A stretch of DNA of 40,401 nucleotides, from NCBI GenBank assembly GCA_032907565.1, contig JAJJPK010000181.1, positions 1 to 40,401 on the forward strand, written 5' to 3'. The notes below the pieces were generated by a model, which worked only from the letters and a program-made list of their open reading frames with translations, was not told the origin of the DNA and made no database searches. A program made the translations under genes and the position numbers. The number at the start of each line of letters is the position of its first letter. Within the stretch, counting starts at the first letter, position 1. The DNA is from ZC4RG29 sp032907565 (GTDB taxonomy: Bacteria > Bacteroidota > Bacteroidia > Cytophagales > Cyclobacteriaceae). Positions 39,765 to 40,401 of this stretch are shown piece after piece.

Positions 39765-40401
39765 TTACTCTACGGCCTTATCACCCGGCTTCAATTCCAG
39801 TACCAGGGTTGTATGTGGACTAACAGCGATCGAATTCAGATCGCCGAAGGCTTTGCCTGTCAGGACGTCCCTCGCCGATTCGTAGCCCGTCAAGACCTCG
39901 CCGAAGCGCGACATATCGGGAGTGGCAGTGGCATCGCCATTGTTGATCATCACCAATACGGATTCGTTGGCCGACTTCCGGTTGTAAACGTACAGGTTGT
40001 CCTGAGGGATAAAGTGCTTGAGCGTTCCTTCGGAAATCGCCTCGCTGTTCTTGCGCCAGTTCAACAACTGGTGGAGAAACTGGAAGGCCTCCTGCTCGGT
40101 CTGTGTTCGGCCTGCTTCGGTGAACGCATCGCGCGTATCACCCGGCCACCCGCCGGGAAAATCTTCACGTATCACGCCATGATCGCCCGAACCTTTTAAC
40201 AAGATTTCCGTGCCATAATAGATCTGTGGTATACCCCGGGTCGTCAGCAGGAATGTCATGACTTGCCTGAAGCGCGTCATGTCACCGCCCACGCTGTGGA
40301 ACACCCGATCTACATCGTGATTGTCTGCAAAAATCTTGTTCGCCGCGGGCTCCCTATAGAGAAAATCATGACTCAATGCCTCGTACAAGGCGTAGACGTT
40401 A
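39765..40401 (-). CDS. GH13 alpha-amylase-family enzyme, C-terminal part (cut by window edge)
   Basis: The C-terminal 210 or so residues of a glycoside hydrolase family 13 enzyme; the gene continues past the right edge. The catalytic-site segment FADNHDVDRVF is the conserved region IV of GH13 with its Asp, and MTFLLTTRGIPQIYYGTEILLKGSGDHG the barrel end that follows. The rest is the beta-sandwich C domain (DNLYVYNRKSANESVLVMINNGDA). The sequence resembles neopullulanase/cyclomaltodextrinase-like enzymes of Bacteroidota (SusA type), which split maltodextrins. The first part, including the nucleophile Asp and acid Glu, cannot be seen. The ORF begins internally; the visible frame runs into the edge as NVYALYEALSH. 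Confidence 0.88.
   Translation of the reverse strand, partial: NVYALYEALSHDFLYREPAANKIFADNHDVDRVFHSVGGDMTRFRQVMTFLLTTRGIPQIYYGTEILLKGSGDHGVIREDFPGGWPGDTRDAFTEAGRTQTEQEAFQFLHQLLNWRKNSEAISEGTLKHFIPQDNLYVYNRKSANESVLVMINNGDATATPDMSRFGEVLTGYESARDVLTGKAFGDLNSIAVSPHTTLVLELKPGDKAVE

Overview
The window looks like a chromosomal segment from a free-living Bacteroidota bacterium, most likely Cytophagales-like. This rests on a type IX secretion C-terminal sorting domain, lipoproteins with short lipoboxes, many promoters fitting the Bacteroidota -7 consensus TAnnTTTG, almost no strong Shine-Dalgarno sequences, a clade II (Sec/lipoprotein) nitrous oxide reductase, and exported sugar enzymes with RRRFIRK-type leaders. 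I recognised no rRNA, tRNA, CRISPR array, prophage or full insertion sequence. No stretch over 300 bases lacks a gene.

Layout. (1) 1-7022, minus strand: a deoxysugar module with a GH106 alpha-L-rhamnosidase-like lipoprotein, L-rhamnose mutarotase, a geranylgeranyl-reductase-family flavoprotein, a FucP-type sugar permease and an exported RraA-like protein. Three ATCGAT-centred palindromes (LacI-like) lie at the left edge. (2) 7188-11549: an AI-2E-family membrane protein, a double-thioredoxin lipoprotein and a T9SS cargo with a LamG-like domain, separated by (TCACTC)-type microsatellites. (3) 11714-14347: nadA-nadB behind a perfect 18-bp palindrome. (4) 14459-16923: a histidine kinase and a sigma-54-activator response regulator. 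(5) 17117-35058: an anaerobic / nitrogen-oxide island. It holds a GreA/Rnk-like factor, a PRTase-like protein, a universal stress protein, two di-iron RIC-type repair proteins, a frameshifted B12-dependent ribonucleotide reductase, a Crp/Fnr regulator, OsmC, a group III truncated haemoglobin, a nos operon (cytochrome c, nosZ, a membrane protein, nosL, nosD, nosF, nosY), hemN and two heme/NO-type membrane proteins. (6) 35274-40401: sugar-acid and glycoside genes (UxuA-like, glycosyltransferase, DUF1080, Gfo/Idh/MocA) and a GH13 enzyme cut by the window edge.

The main finding is regulatory. Six promoters in region 5 carry an inverted repeat of the form TATGA-N6-TCATA, which is Crp/Fnr geometry. 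In all six its centre lies 29.5 or 30.5 bp upstream of the TA of a TAnnTTTG-like -7 box, which places the repeat near -41.5 (class II activation). These promoters precede RIC/nrdJ/crp, the second hemerythrin protein, osmC, the nos operon, hemN and the nnrS-like pair. The Crp/Fnr gene inside the cluster is the obvious candidate regulator. The window would then hold a nearly complete local regulon for N2O respiration, NO defence, anaerobic heme synthesis and oxygen-independent dNTP synthesis. Other notable items are a 29-nt insertion that breaks nrdJ, an 18-bp perfect hairpin between nosZ and the next gene, a 91-bp MITE-like element with CCGTAAAGC ends, and two GGTAATCGGT palindromic repeats.
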